From NCBI GenBank assembly GCA_031580995.1, contig JAVLCC010000004.1:39641-103640 (forward strand): DNA of 64,000 nucleotides, in the 5' to 3' direction. Below, in pieces: positions 16,422 through 24,149 of this stretch (positions are counted from its first letter, which is position 1; every line of letters starts with the position of its first letter). Source of the stretch: CAJXVY01 sp031580995 (GTDB lineage Bacteria > Actinomycetota > Actinomycetes > Actinomycetales > Microbacteriaceae). The notes below the pieces were generated by a model. That model was not told the origin of the DNA and ran no database searches. It saw only the letters and a list, made by a program, of their open reading frames with translations. The translations under genes and the position numbers were made by a program.

Positions 16422-17642
16422 ATGGATACTGGCGAACTAAGCTGGGCGGTCACCGCGACCGCACTTGTATTACTGATGACCCCTGGTCTTGCGTTCTTCT
16501 ACGGAGGACTGGTGAAGGCCAAGAGCGTTGTCAGCATGATGATGATGAGTTTTGGCTCACTTGCTCTAATTGCAGTCTTGTGGGTGCTTTACGGATTTAG
16601 CATGTCTGCCGTTGAGAACCCTTATGACTTCAGTGGTAACCCTTTCTCATCCTTCGGACTTGAGGGTCTTGGAAACGAAGACTTGATTGGTGCTGCATTC
16701 GGTGCCACATTCGCAATTATTACCGTTGCTCTGATTTCAGGAGCCATTGCAGATCGTGCCAAATTTGGTGCATGGATGGTTTTCGCTGGAATTTGGTCAA
16801 CCCTTGTTTACTTCCCTGTTGCCGCTTGGGTATGGGGTGGCGGATGGATCATGGAGCTGGGATCAGCTTTGGGTCTACCAGAGGTAATTGACTACGCCGG
16901 TGGTACTGCCGTTCACATCAACGCCGGTGCAGCCGCATTGGCGCTGTCAATTGTTTTGGGAAAGCGTTTTGGATTCTCAAAGGGCATCATGCAGCCACAC
17001 TCCGTTCCATTGGTGTTGCTAGGTGCAGCGCTTCTATGGTTTGGATGGTTCGGATTCAACGTTGGTGCTGAGTTCTTCAACGACATGGCAAACGTCGGTT
17101 TGATCACCGTAAACACATTGGGTGCAACCGCTGCAGCAATCCTTGGATGGCTAGTTGTGGAGAAGTTCAAAGAAGGTAAGGCAACAAGCGTAGGAGCAGC
17201 CAGTGGTGCTGTTTCTGGTCTGGTTGCAATTACACCTGCATGTGCAAACGTAACTCCTGGTTTCGCACTTCTACTTGGTGTTATCGCTGGTGCTATCAGT
17301 GCCTACGCAATCGAGTTGAAGTTCAAGCTTGGTTACGACGATTCTCTTGACGTGGTAGGAATCCACCTTGTTGCCGGAATGGTTGGAACCCTCTACCTCG
17401 GATTCTTCGCAATCGACACTGGTCTATTCACCGGTGGAGACTTCGGTCAGCTAGCTGTTCAAGCAATCGCCGCCTTCGGTGTATTGGCTTACAGCTTCGT
17501 GGTTGCCTTGATCTTGGCTTTCGCCATCGAGAAAACAATGGGCTTCAGAGTCACATCAGAAGATGAGATTGCTGGAGTCGACGTAGTAGTCCACGGTGAA
17601 GCTGCTTACAGCTTCGGTGAGGAACCAGCTACACAGAAGTAA
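16422..17642 (+). CDS. amt: Ammonium transporter
   Basis: This 406-residue Amt/MEP/Rh-family channel is predicted to have 11 membrane helices. The pore twin histidines are H165 (GTAVHINAG) and H315 (VVGIHLVAG), and the gate phenylalanine regions (AAFGATFAI and FGWFGFNVG) are present. It imports ammonium for nitrogen assimilation. The ATG follows a GGAAAGGA ribosome-binding site. Unlike many actinobacterial amt genes, it is not followed by glnK and glnD. A strong terminator follows, then tRNA genes. The 188-base upstream gap (16234-16421) is the longest gene-free stretch in the window. I see no convincing GlnR or AmtR site there and only weak hairpins. Confidence 0.95.
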   Translation: MDTGELSWAVTATALVLLMTPGLAFFYGGLVKAKSVVSMMMMSFGSLALIAVLWVLYGFSMSAVENPYDFSGNPFSSFGLEGLGNEDLIGAAFGATFAIITVALISGAIADRAKFGAWMVFAGIWSTLVYFPVAAWVWGGGWIMELGSALGLPEVIDYAGGTAVHINAGAAALALSIVLGKRFGFSKGIMQPHSVPLVLLGAALLWFGWFGFNVGAEFFNDMANVGLITVNTLGATAAAILGWLVVEKFKEGKATSVGAASGAVSGLVAITPACANVTPGFALLLGVIAGAISAYAIELKFKLGYDDSLDVVGIHLVAGMVGTLYLGFFAIDTGLFTGGDFGQLAVQAIAAFGVLAYSFVVALILAFAIEKTMGFRVTSEDEIAGVDVVVHGEAAYSFGEEPATQK

Positions 17643-17653
17643 TGCCATTACAA

Positions 17654-17685
17654 CCAAAAGGGTGGAGTTCTCTCCACCCTTTTGG
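17654..17685. terminator. Intrinsic terminator after amt
   Basis: This is a perfect 14-base-pair stem (17654-17667 with 17672-17685) with a TTCT loop. The arm sequence begins CCAAAAGGGTGGAG, and A and T tracts lie at either side of the G/C core. It is the strongest intrinsic terminator in the window and symmetric enough to act in both directions. It lies 11 bases after the amt stop. Confidence 0.85.
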
Positions 17686-17757
17686 TGTTTCTGGTGGCTT
17701 TAGTTACACCTCCAAAAAGATTTATGGCATAATTAGCGAGCACTCTTCGGAGTACAT

Positions 17758-17829
17758 GCGGATGTGGCGCAGCGGTAGCGCATCACCTTGCCAAGGTGAG
17801 GGTCGCGAGTTCGAATCTCGTCATCCGCT
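17758..17829 (+). tRNA. tRNA-Gly (anticodon GCC)
   Basis: The acceptor stem GCGGATG (17758-17764) pairs with CATCCGC (17822-17828), with discriminator T at 17829. The anticodon loop TTGCCAA lies between CACC and GGTG. The T-arm contains GTTCGAATC. CCA is not encoded. A CATAAT hexamer at 17728-17733 may be the -10 of the three-tRNA transcript. A spurious open frame runs across the gene. Confidence 0.95.
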
Positions 17830-17858
17830 CTGATTGAGAGTTTTGCTCTCGGTCTAAC

Positions 17859-17929
17859 GGTGGAGTGGCCGAGAGGCGAGGCAGCGGCCTGCAAAGCCGT
17901 CTACACGGGTTCGAATCCCGTCTTCACCT
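17859..17929 (+). tRNA. tRNA-Cys (anticodon GCA)
   Basis: The acceptor stem GGTGGAG (17859-17865) pairs with CTTCACC (17922-17928), with one G-T pair. The discriminator is T, as required for cysteine tRNA. The anticodon loop is CTGCAAA and the T-loop reads GTTCGAATC. CCA is not encoded. It follows tRNA-Gly by 29 bases. Confidence 0.95.
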
Positions 17930-17944
17930 CAAAAGCTACACAGA

Positions 17945-18019
17945 GGGCGATTGGCGCAGCGGTAGCGCGCTTCCCTGACACGGAAGAGGTCACTGGTTCG
18001 AACCCAGTATCGCCCACCA
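17945..18019 (+). tRNA. tRNA-Val (anticodon GAC)
   Basis: The acceptor stem GGGCGAT (17945-17951) pairs with ATCGCCC (18009-18015), followed by discriminator A (18016) and an encoded CCA (18017-18019). The anticodon loop CTGACAC lies between CTTCC and GGAAG. It is the only one of the three tRNAs here with a genomic CCA, and those bases form part of the following terminator-like hairpin. The mqo stop codon is 1 base away on the opposite strand. Confidence 0.95.
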
Positions 18020-18036
18020 ACTACTTGGTGAGTTTT
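18015..18036 (+). terminator. Terminator-like hairpin overlapping the tRNA-Val 3' end and mqo
   Basis: CACCAA (18015-18020) and TTGGTG (18025-18030) form a 6-base-pair stem with loop CTAC, followed by AGTTTT and a further T-rich stretch. The left arm uses the last acceptor base, the discriminator and the CCA of tRNA-Val. The loop and right arm lie in the coding end of mqo on the other strand. It is a likely but short intrinsic terminator for the tRNA cluster. Confidence 0.5.
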
Positions 18037-19490
18037 AGAATTTTTGCCGTCTCGGCGAGTATCTTTTTAGAAAGCTTTTCATCTGAATTGATGGGCTTTT
18101 GATAGGTGGGAATCATCTCTTCAATGCTGGAGACCTGATTCTTGGTCAATTCTGGTTCCATTTGATTCAAAACATCAAGCATTACCTTCGCTGAAACACT
18201 GGCACCCGGTGATGCGCCCAATAAACCGCTTATGGTGCCATCCTCAGAGCTGATTACCTGGGTTCCAAACTGAAGGCTTCCCAATGCGCCCTTGGGAGCG
18301 ATTACCTGTGCTCGCTGGCCAGCTTCGTAGAGGTGCCAATCTTCATACTTGGCATCTGGAACAAATTCTTTCAGTCCTTGAAATTTCTTTTTCTTGCTTT
18401 TCAGGATCTCGGTGATGAGGTATTTCAATAACCCTAGGTTTGTCACAGCCACAGAAACATAGGGGAGGATGTTTCTTGATTTCACACTTTGGGGGAGATC
18501 AACAACTGAACCCTTTTTTAGAAATTTAGGGTTGAATCCTGCAAAAGGGCCAAACAGAAGAGAAGGAGTTCCGTTCACCAGTCGGGTGTCAAGGTGTGGA
18601 ACACTCATCGGTGGAGCACCGACTGCCGCTTGTGAGTAAACCTTGGCCCAGTGGCGCTTCACTACCTCTGGGTTATCCGTTCTCAAAAAATGGCCACTCA
18701 CAGGAAATGTTCCATAACCCTTGGCTTCATCAATCCCAGATGATTGCAAAAGCTTGAGTGCATACCCACCTGCACCAACAAATAACTTATCTGCAGCCAA
18801 ATAACGTTGATCAGGGTTCATGGTCTTTAGTTCCCAACCGCCGTCTAATAACTTTCTGACTCTTATGACATCTGTTTGAGTAATTAGCTCAACACCGTTG
18901 TCTTCTAGCCAATGAATCATTTGTCTAGTCATCTCGCCATAGTCAACATCAGTCCCACTGTCGATTTTGGTTGCAGCAATAACCTCGTCTTTACGACCCT
19001 CGATTAGAAGCGGTGTCCACTCCTTGATCTTCGTGAAATCCTCTGTGTATTCCATGCCTGCAAACAGTGGCTGGTCTTTCAGCGCCCTGTGTCTTCTGCG
19101 AAGGTAATCAACATCTTTTGAGCCACGAACGAAGGTCATGTGTGGAACTGAGTTGATAAAGCTTTGTGGGTCCCCGAGGATTCCCTTTTTGACTAGATAA
19201 GACCAAAATTGTCTACTGATAACAAACTGCTCATTGATGTCAATGGCTTTTGTAGCCGATGGGATGGAGCCATCCTCACTATCTGGCATGTAGTTGAGTT
19301 CACAAAGAGCTGCGTGGCCAGTGCCCGCGTTATTCCAGACATCGCTGGATTCCTTGGCGGGACCATCCAGTCGCTCCACAATCGCTATGTTGAGCTCTGG
19401 GTTTAAAAGTTTTAGATAAACCCCATAGGTTGCAGACATAATGCCCGCTCCAATGAGGACGTAGTCATACCTTGGTGTTTGATCAATCAC
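18021..19490 (-). CDS. mqo: Malate:quinone oxidoreductase
   Basis: MQO is a membrane-associated FAD enzyme that oxidises malate to oxaloacetate and reduces the quinone pool. The 489-residue protein starts with the FAD-binding motif VLIGAGIMSAT (11-21). It has the MQO-specific stretch NNAGTGHAALCE and the C-terminal GASPGAS element. It starts with GTG at 19490. The minus strand carries TAGAAT exactly 6 bases upstream and no Shine-Dalgarno, so a leaderless mRNA is likely. It lies 16 bases after the VIT gene on the same strand and ends one base from tRNA-Val. Together with acnA it indicates a working TCA cycle. Confidence 0.96.
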   Translation of the reverse strand: MIDQTPRYDYVLIGAGIMSATYGVYLKLLNPELNIAIVERLDGPAKESSDVWNNAGTGHAALCELNYMPDSEDGSIPSATKAIDINEQFVISRQFWSYLVKKGILGDPQSFINSVPHMTFVRGSKDVDYLRRRHRALKDQPLFAGMEYTEDFTKIKEWTPLLIEGRKDEVIAATKIDSGTDVDYGEMTRQMIHWLEDNGVELITQTDVIRVRKLLDGGWELKTMNPDQRYLAADKLFVGAGGYALKLLQSSGIDEAKGYGTFPVSGHFLRTDNPEVVKRHWAKVYSQAAVGAPPMSVPHLDTRLVNGTPSLLFGPFAGFNPKFLKKGSVVDLPQSVKSRNILPYVSVAVTNLGLLKYLITEILKSKKKKFQGLKEFVPDAKYEDWHLYEAGQRAQVIAPKGALGSLQFGTQVISSEDGTISGLLGASPGASVSAKVMLDVLNQMEPELTKNQVSSIEEMIPTYQKPINSDEKLSKKILAETAKILKLTK

Positions 19491-19496
19491 CTCTAA

Positions 19497-19502
19497 ATTC
19501 TA
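19497..19502 (-). promoter_or_regulatory. -10 element for leaderless mqo
   Basis: The minus strand reads TAGAAT, six bases, then the GTG start of mqo. The hexamer is close to consensus and the spacing places initiation on the start codon. It lies inside the 16-base gap after the VIT gene. Confidence 0.5.
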
Positions 19503-19506
19503 GCGT

Positions 19507-20076
19507 TTATAGAACAGCTACGCCGAAGGCTAAGCCAACTAGATAGCTGACCCCCATAGTGATTATGCTCACCACCACAATTCTTATGGCACCTCTCACA
19601 GGACTTGCGTTACCAACCTTGGCGGCCACAACTCCTGTTAGTGCCAGTGATATCGCCACCCCAATCAAAATGGCAGCTACCTGCAATTGAGGGGGAAAGA
19701 TAATCACCGAAAGCATTGGTAAAAATGCACCAGCAGAAAAAGCAAGGAAAGAGCTGACTGCGGCTTGCAGGGGATTGGCGGTTATTTTTGAACCTCTCCT
19801 ACCGTGGCTTAGTTCTGTATCTTTCTGAGCGGAAACACTGACGTATTCACCACCACCCATCGAAAAAGCTCCAGCAACCGTTGCAGCCACTCCTGCGATC
19901 AAGACCTCTGCAGCGCCAACTCCGGCGCCAACAACCCCCATTAGAACTCCGGCAACACTGACGATGCCATCATTCGCACCCAGCACCGCAGCCCGTAGCC
20001 AGTTCAATTTACTGTCAAGTTTTTCGCTCATGGGTTCTAATAATGGCCCAGAATGATTTGAATTCAACTTAGCCAT
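19507..20076 (-). CDS. VIT1/CCC1-family transporter, short-loop form
   Basis: This 189-residue membrane protein has the VIT family's conserved first and second helices (LRAAVLGANDGIVS and GAFSMGGGEYVSVSAQ) and three further helices. VIT proteins move Fe2+ or Mn2+ against protons. Bacterial VIT proteins are usually about 230-240 residues, with a cytoplasmic helical metal-binding domain of some 60 residues between helices 2 and 3. Here that link is only about 17 residues (from KDTEL to NPLQA), so the domain is missing. The metal-facing membrane residues look intact, so it may still transport. It is divergent from thrS and 16 bases upstream of mqo. Confidence 0.85.
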   Translation of the reverse strand: MAKLNSNHSGPLLEPMSEKLDSKLNWLRAAVLGANDGIVSVAGVLMGVVGAGVGAAEVLIAGVAATVAGAFSMGGGEYVSVSAQKDTELSHGRRGSKITANPLQAAVSSFLAFSAGAFLPMLSVIIFPPQLQVAAILIGVAISLALTGVVAAKVGNASPVRGAIRIVVVSIITMGVSYLVGLAFGVAVL

Positions 20077-20090
20077 TCCTAACCAACAGC

Positions 20091-20096
20091 TAGACT
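20091..20096 (+). promoter_or_regulatory. -10 element for leaderless thrS
   Basis: TAGACT is followed by 7 bases and then the GTG start of thrS, with no Shine-Dalgarno between. The same hexamer and spacing occur before metK. Confidence 0.5.
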
Positions 20097-20103
20097 TCTG
20101 TGG

Positions 20104-22086
20104 GTGAGAGTTAGAGTCAATGGCGAATCAGCCGAATTAGAAGAAAACGCTACCGGGTTCGATGTTTTCCCAGAGCGTGAAATCATTGCCATGTTTGTAA
20201 ATGGTGAACAAGCCGATTTGGCCAAATCACTGACAGATGGTGATGAGCTCGCTCCAATAGCTGTTGATTCTGTTGAGGGACTGCAAATACTTAGACACAG
20301 CGTTGCTCACATCACCGCTCAAGCCGTCCAGGATCTATTTGAAGCCAAGTTGGGAATTGGTCCACCAATTGAGGATGGTTTTTATTACGATTTTTTGATT
20401 GACAATCCCTTGACTGAGGATGATTTGACAAAGATTCAAAAGCGAATGAAGGAGATTGTCAAAGCTAATCAGCGGTTTGTTCGAGTAAGTGTCACCGAAG
20501 ATGAAGCCCGCCAACAAATGGCACAGGAGCCACTCAAGCTTGAGCTATTGAATAAACGCAACGAAAGTTTGGATGAGGGGAACATAGAGGTCGATGCCGG
20601 TGAGCTGACAATCTATGAAAACGTCGACCCTCGTTCGGGTGAGGTGAAATGGAAAGATTTATGCCGTGGACCCCATGTTCCAAATACCAGAATCGCTGAT
20701 AAAGGTTTTGCCCTCACAAGAGTGAGTGCTGCTTATTGGCTTGGTGATCAAAATAACCAATCGCTACAGAGGGTTTATGGAACCGCTTGGCCAAACGCGG
20801 AGGATCTTGATGCATATAAGCAACGCTTGGAAGAAGCCGCAAGACGTGATCACAGAAAACTTGGCCAGGAATTGGATCTATTTAGTTTTCCATCAGAAAT
20901 TGGTTCAGGGTTGGCTGTTTTTCATCCCAAAGGTGGAATTATCCGGCAAGTCATGGAGGACTACAGCCGCAGAAAACACCTAGAGGCTGGATATGAGTTT
21001 GTTTACTCTCCACATATCAGCAAGCAACAGCTTTTCGAAATCAGTGGGCACCTTCAGTGGTATGGCGATGGCATGTTTCCACCAATGCAAATTGATGCCG
21101 AATACGACGAGCATGGGGAATTAAAAAAACAGGGTCAGAATTACTACTTAAAACCAATGAACTGCCCGTTTCATATTTTGATCTATAAATCACGCTCCAG
21201 AAGCTACCGCGAACTGCCATTGCGCATGTTTGAATTCGGAAGCGTCTATCGCTACGAAAAAAGTGGGGTGGTTCACGGTCTGACTCGTGTTCGAGGAATG
21301 ACTCAGGATGATGCCCACCTATTTGTCACTCAGGATAATTTGGAATCGGAAATCGAAAACGTGCTTCGATTTGTTTTGGACCTTTTGCGAGATTATGGCT
21401 TGGATGATTTCTATCTGGAACTATCCACCAGAGATGATGGAGATAAATTCGTTGGAGACATCAAGGACTGGGAAGTAGCGACAGACACCTTGAAAAGAGT
21501 TGCCGAGGGGACCGGGTTGGAATTGGTCCCAGATCCGGGAGGGGCTGCCTTTTATGGTCCAAAGATTTCAGTCCAGGCCAGAGATGCTATTGGTAGAACT
21601 TGGCAGATGAGCACCATCCAGCTTGATTTCAATCTTCCCGAAAGATTCGAGCTTGAATACGTTGGAAGCGATGGCGAGAAACATCGCCCAATCATGCTTC
21701 ACAGGGCACTTTTTGGTTCAATTGAAAGATTCTTTGGAGTGCTGACTGAGCACTACGCAGGACATTTCCCGCCATGGTTAGCCCCGGTTCAAGTTGTTTG
21801 TGTGCCAATAACCGAGGGGCAAACACAGTATCTTGAACAGTTCGCAGCCACCCTTAAGTCACGCGGCATCAGGGTGGAGATTGATGACACCGATGAGCGA
21901 ATGCAAAAAAAGATTAGAAATCACACCCTCGCGAAAATCCCATACATAGTGATAGCTGGAGAGACAGACGCTGATGCGAATGCTGTTAGCTTCAGATTTA
22001 GGGATGGAACACAGAGAAACGGGATTGAGTTAGAAACAGCAGTCGATGAAATTGTTAGCGCGGTCGAGAGCAGAAAGCAGGTCTAA
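20104..22086 (+). CDS. thrS: Threonyl-tRNA synthetase
   Basis: This 660-residue class II aminoacyl-tRNA synthetase charges tRNA-Thr. The order is a TGS domain (1-55), the editing domain with HSVAH (65-69), the catalytic core with zinc ligand C354 in MNCPFH and motif 2 around RYEKSGV, then the C-terminal anticodon-binding domain. The GTG start follows TAGACT by 7 bases without a ribosome-binding site. It heads the cluster thrS-HIT-pdxS-pdxT-yebC-ruvCAB and is followed at zero spacing by the HIT gene. Confidence 0.97.
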   Translation: MRVRVNGESAELEENATGFDVFPEREIIAMFVNGEQADLAKSLTDGDELAPIAVDSVEGLQILRHSVAHITAQAVQDLFEAKLGIGPPIEDGFYYDFLIDNPLTEDDLTKIQKRMKEIVKANQRFVRVSVTEDEARQQMAQEPLKLELLNKRNESLDEGNIEVDAGELTIYENVDPRSGEVKWKDLCRGPHVPNTRIADKGFALTRVSAAYWLGDQNNQSLQRVYGTAWPNAEDLDAYKQRLEEAARRDHRKLGQELDLFSFPSEIGSGLAVFHPKGGIIRQVMEDYSRRKHLEAGYEFVYSPHISKQQLFEISGHLQWYGDGMFPPMQIDAEYDEHGELKKQGQNYYLKPMNCPFHILIYKSRSRSYRELPLRMFEFGSVYRYEKSGVVHGLTRVRGMTQDDAHLFVTQDNLESEIENVLRFVLDLLRDYGLDDFYLELSTRDDGDKFVGDIKDWEVATDTLKRVAEGTGLELVPDPGGAAFYGPKISVQARDAIGRTWQMSTIQLDFNLPERFELEYVGSDGEKHRPIMLHRALFGSIERFFGVLTEHYAGHFPPWLAPVQVVCVPITEGQTQYLEQFAATLKSRGIRVEIDDTDERMQKKIRNHTLAKIPYIVIAGETDADANAVSFRFRDGTQRNGIELETAVDEIVSAVESRKQV

Positions 22087-22635
22087 TTGGATATTGAATC
22101 AAGTTATGACCTAGGAGCTCAGTGGGATGGGTTTGAAAGGCTTTGGACCCCTCACAGGCTTGTTTATATTCAAAACGGTCAACAACCCGCTGATAAAGAC
22201 TGTCCATTTTGTTTAGCCCCTGACAAAACGGATGAAGATGGACTGATCGTTAGAAGAGGAACCCATGCCTTTGTTCTAATGAATCTGTTTCCCTATAACT
22301 CAGGGCATTTATTGATTTGCCCCTACAGGCACTACCCGACTCTCGATCTTGCAACCAAAGAAGAAAGCGATGAAATAACCCAGCTAACCCAGGAGGCCAT
22401 GCGAGTGCTGCAGGGGATTAGTGGTACTCACGGGTTCAATATCGGTCTAAACCAAGGGGAAATCGCTGGTGCTGGGATCGCGGGACACCTGCATCAACAC
22501 ATTGTTCCCAGGTGGCGTAACGATGCAAACTTTTTTCCAATTATTGGTCAAACCAAGGCTCTGCCAAGGCTTATTGGAAGCACCAGGGAAGAATTGCAAC
22601 AAAGATGGGATGAATTTAAAGACCCGCAGGGTTGA
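22087..22635 (+). CDS. HIT-family AP4A phosphorylase-like protein
   Basis: This 182-residue histidine-triad protein resembles the Rv2613c type, which phosphorolyses diadenosine tetraphosphate. The active-site triad is H134-x-H136-x-H138 in GHLHQHIVP, and a C39-x2-C42 pair may bind zinc. The start is TTG immediately after the thrS stop; no better start exists before the conserved N-terminus. In most actinobacteria pgsA follows this gene; here a 55-base gap and then pdxS follow. Confidence 0.9.
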   Translation: MDIESSYDLGAQWDGFERLWTPHRLVYIQNGQQPADKDCPFCLAPDKTDEDGLIVRRGTHAFVLMNLFPYNSGHLLICPYRHYPTLDLATKEESDEITQLTQEAMRVLQGISGTHGFNIGLNQGEIAGAGIAGHLHQHIVPRWRNDANFFPIIGQTKALPRLIGSTREELQQRWDEFKDPQG

Positions 22636-22678
22636 TTCATTAGTCGTAACATATACAAGCCCTACCCGCACTGATTCC

Positions 22679-22684
22679 TAGGAT
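22679..22684 (+). promoter_or_regulatory. -10 element of pdxS
   Basis: TAGGAT lies 6 bases before the pdxS ATG, the spacing of a leaderless start. The overlapping AGGATGG could also act as a poor Shine-Dalgarno, so both readings are possible. No clear -35 is seen in the 55-base gap. Confidence 0.4.
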
Positions 22685-22690
22685 GGACAC

Positions 22691-23581
22691 ATGAACACTT
22701 TTGAAACTGGAACACCTCTTGTCAAAAGAGGTTTAGCAGAGATGCTAAAAGGTGGCGTGATTATGGATGTTGTCACCGCAGAGCAGGCGAAAATCGCCGA
22801 GGATTCAGGAGCGGTTGCCGTGATGGCACTGGAGCGCGTTCCTGCAGATATTCGGGCTGAGGGCGGTGTTGCCAGAATGAGTGACCCACAGCTGATTGAT
22901 GAAATCAAGGAGGCTGTGTCAATTCCAGTTATGGCAAAGGCAAGAATTGGTCACTTTGTTGAGGCTCAGATTTTGCAGTCTTTGGACGTTGACTACATCG
23001 ATGAATCCGAAGTTTTATCACCAGCGGATTATGTGAACCACATTGACAAGCTCGGCTTCAATGTTCCTTTTGTTTGTGGAGCTACCAATCTAGGAGAAGC
23101 TCTGAGAAGAATCACCGAGGGTGCAGCGATGATTAGGAGCAAGGGCGAGGCCGGTACCGGTGATGTAAGCGAAGCAACCAAACACATCAGAACTATTCTG
23201 GGCGAGATTAGAAACCTCAGTTCAAAAAGCCCAGAAGAACTCTATGTAGCTGCCAAAGAGCTTCAAGCCCCTTACGCTTTGGTCAAAGAAATCGCCGAGA
23301 CCGGAAAGCTTCCGGTTGTCTTATTCACCGCAGGAGGGGTTGCAACCCCAGCGGATGCTGCGATGATGATGCAGCTGGGTGCTGATGGCGTATTTGTTGG
23401 TTCCGGTATTTTCAAATCTGGAAATCCCGAAGAGCGAGCAAGGGCAATAGTCAAGGCCACCACTCACTTTAATGATCCAGCGGTGATAGCCGATGCGAGT
23501 CGCAATCTTGGTGATGCAATGGTTGGAATCAACGTTAGTGACCTTCCAGCCCCTCACAGGCTCGCTGAACGCGGTTGGTAA
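22691..23581 (+). CDS. pdxS: Pyridoxal 5'-phosphate synthase, synthase subunit
   Basis: PdxS builds PLP from ribose 5-phosphate, glyceraldehyde 3-phosphate and ammonia delivered by PdxT. The 296-residue protein is almost textbook: D26 in VIMDVVTAEQA, the catalytic lysine K83 in VMAKARIGH, and the phosphate loop GADGVFVGSGIFKS near the C-terminus. It overlaps pdxT by 7 bases, so the subunits are probably made together. Confidence 0.97.
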   Translation: MNTFETGTPLVKRGLAEMLKGGVIMDVVTAEQAKIAEDSGAVAVMALERVPADIRAEGGVARMSDPQLIDEIKEAVSIPVMAKARIGHFVEAQILQSLDVDYIDESEVLSPADYVNHIDKLGFNVPFVCGATNLGEALRRITEGAAMIRSKGEAGTGDVSEATKHIRTILGEIRNLSSKSPEELYVAAKELQAPYALVKEIAETGKLPVVLFTAGGVATPADAAMMMQLGADGVFVGSGIFKSGNPEERARAIVKATTHFNDPAVIADASRNLGDAMVGINVSDLPAPHRLAERGW

Positions 23582-24138
23582 CAGTTGGGGTTCTCGCACT
23601 CCAAGGTGGAGTCAGGGAACACCTTCAACTTTTAGAATCTCTCGGCGTTGATGGAATCGCCGTAAAGACTGAACAAGACCTAGAAACAATTTCTGGGCTA
23701 ATCATTCCTGGCGGAGAATCGACAACCATAAGCAAGCTGCTCAAGGAGTTCAATCTCAACAACGCCATATTGAATAAAATCTCGAATGGCATGCCGATTT
23801 TAGGCACATGCGCTGGTTTGATTTTGCTATCTAGCAAAGTTGACGGAGATGAAGGGCATTTCAAAGTCTTAGATTGCAGTGTTATTCGCAATGCATACGG
23901 TGCACAGTTAGCAAGCGGGGAAGCATTGGTTAGTTATGAAAATGGGGATGAGGAAAAGGCTGCTTTTATTAGGGCTCCTAAAATCAGCTCCATTGGGGAC
24001 AGTAGAGCCATTGCATGGGTTGGTGATGAAATTGTTGGTATTCAAAAGGGAAACATTCTCGCTGCAAGTTTTCACCCAGAGCTAACAAATTCCACAACGC
24101 TTCATCGAAAACTTATCGAACTCATAAAAGCCAACTAA
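23575..24138 (+). CDS. pdxT: Pyridoxal 5'-phosphate synthase, glutaminase subunit
   Basis: PdxT is the class I glutaminase partner of PdxS. The 187-residue protein has the nucleophile C79 in LGTCAGL, the partner residues H167 and E169 in FHPEL, and the PGGEST oxyanion-loop motif. TTG at 23575 is the only start before the conserved GVLALQGG and overlaps pdxS. The stop TAA at 24136-24138 also begins the TAAAAT hexamer before yebC. Confidence 0.95.
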   Translation: MVTVGVLALQGGVREHLQLLESLGVDGIAVKTEQDLETISGLIIPGGESTTISKLLKEFNLNNAILNKISNGMPILGTCAGLILLSSKVDGDEGHFKVLDCSVIRNAYGAQLASGEALVSYENGDEEKAAFIRAPKISSIGDSRAIAWVGDEIVGIQKGNILAASFHPELTNSTTLHRKLIELIKAN

Positions 24139-24141
24139 AAT
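24136..24141 (+). promoter_or_regulatory. Stop-codon-embedded -10 element for yebC
   Basis: TAAAAT starts on the pdxT stop codon TAA and lies 8 bases before the yebC ATG. No good Shine-Dalgarno is present. The arrangement recurs at ruvA, aroQ, metK, rpe and hisE. Confidence 0.4.
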
Positions 24142-24149
24142 AGGCGTTC

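Noticed and set aside
17642..18102. Two open frames of 63 and 80 codons across the tRNA region
   Set aside because: They are made of tRNA gene sequence and the amt terminator, so they are chance frames.
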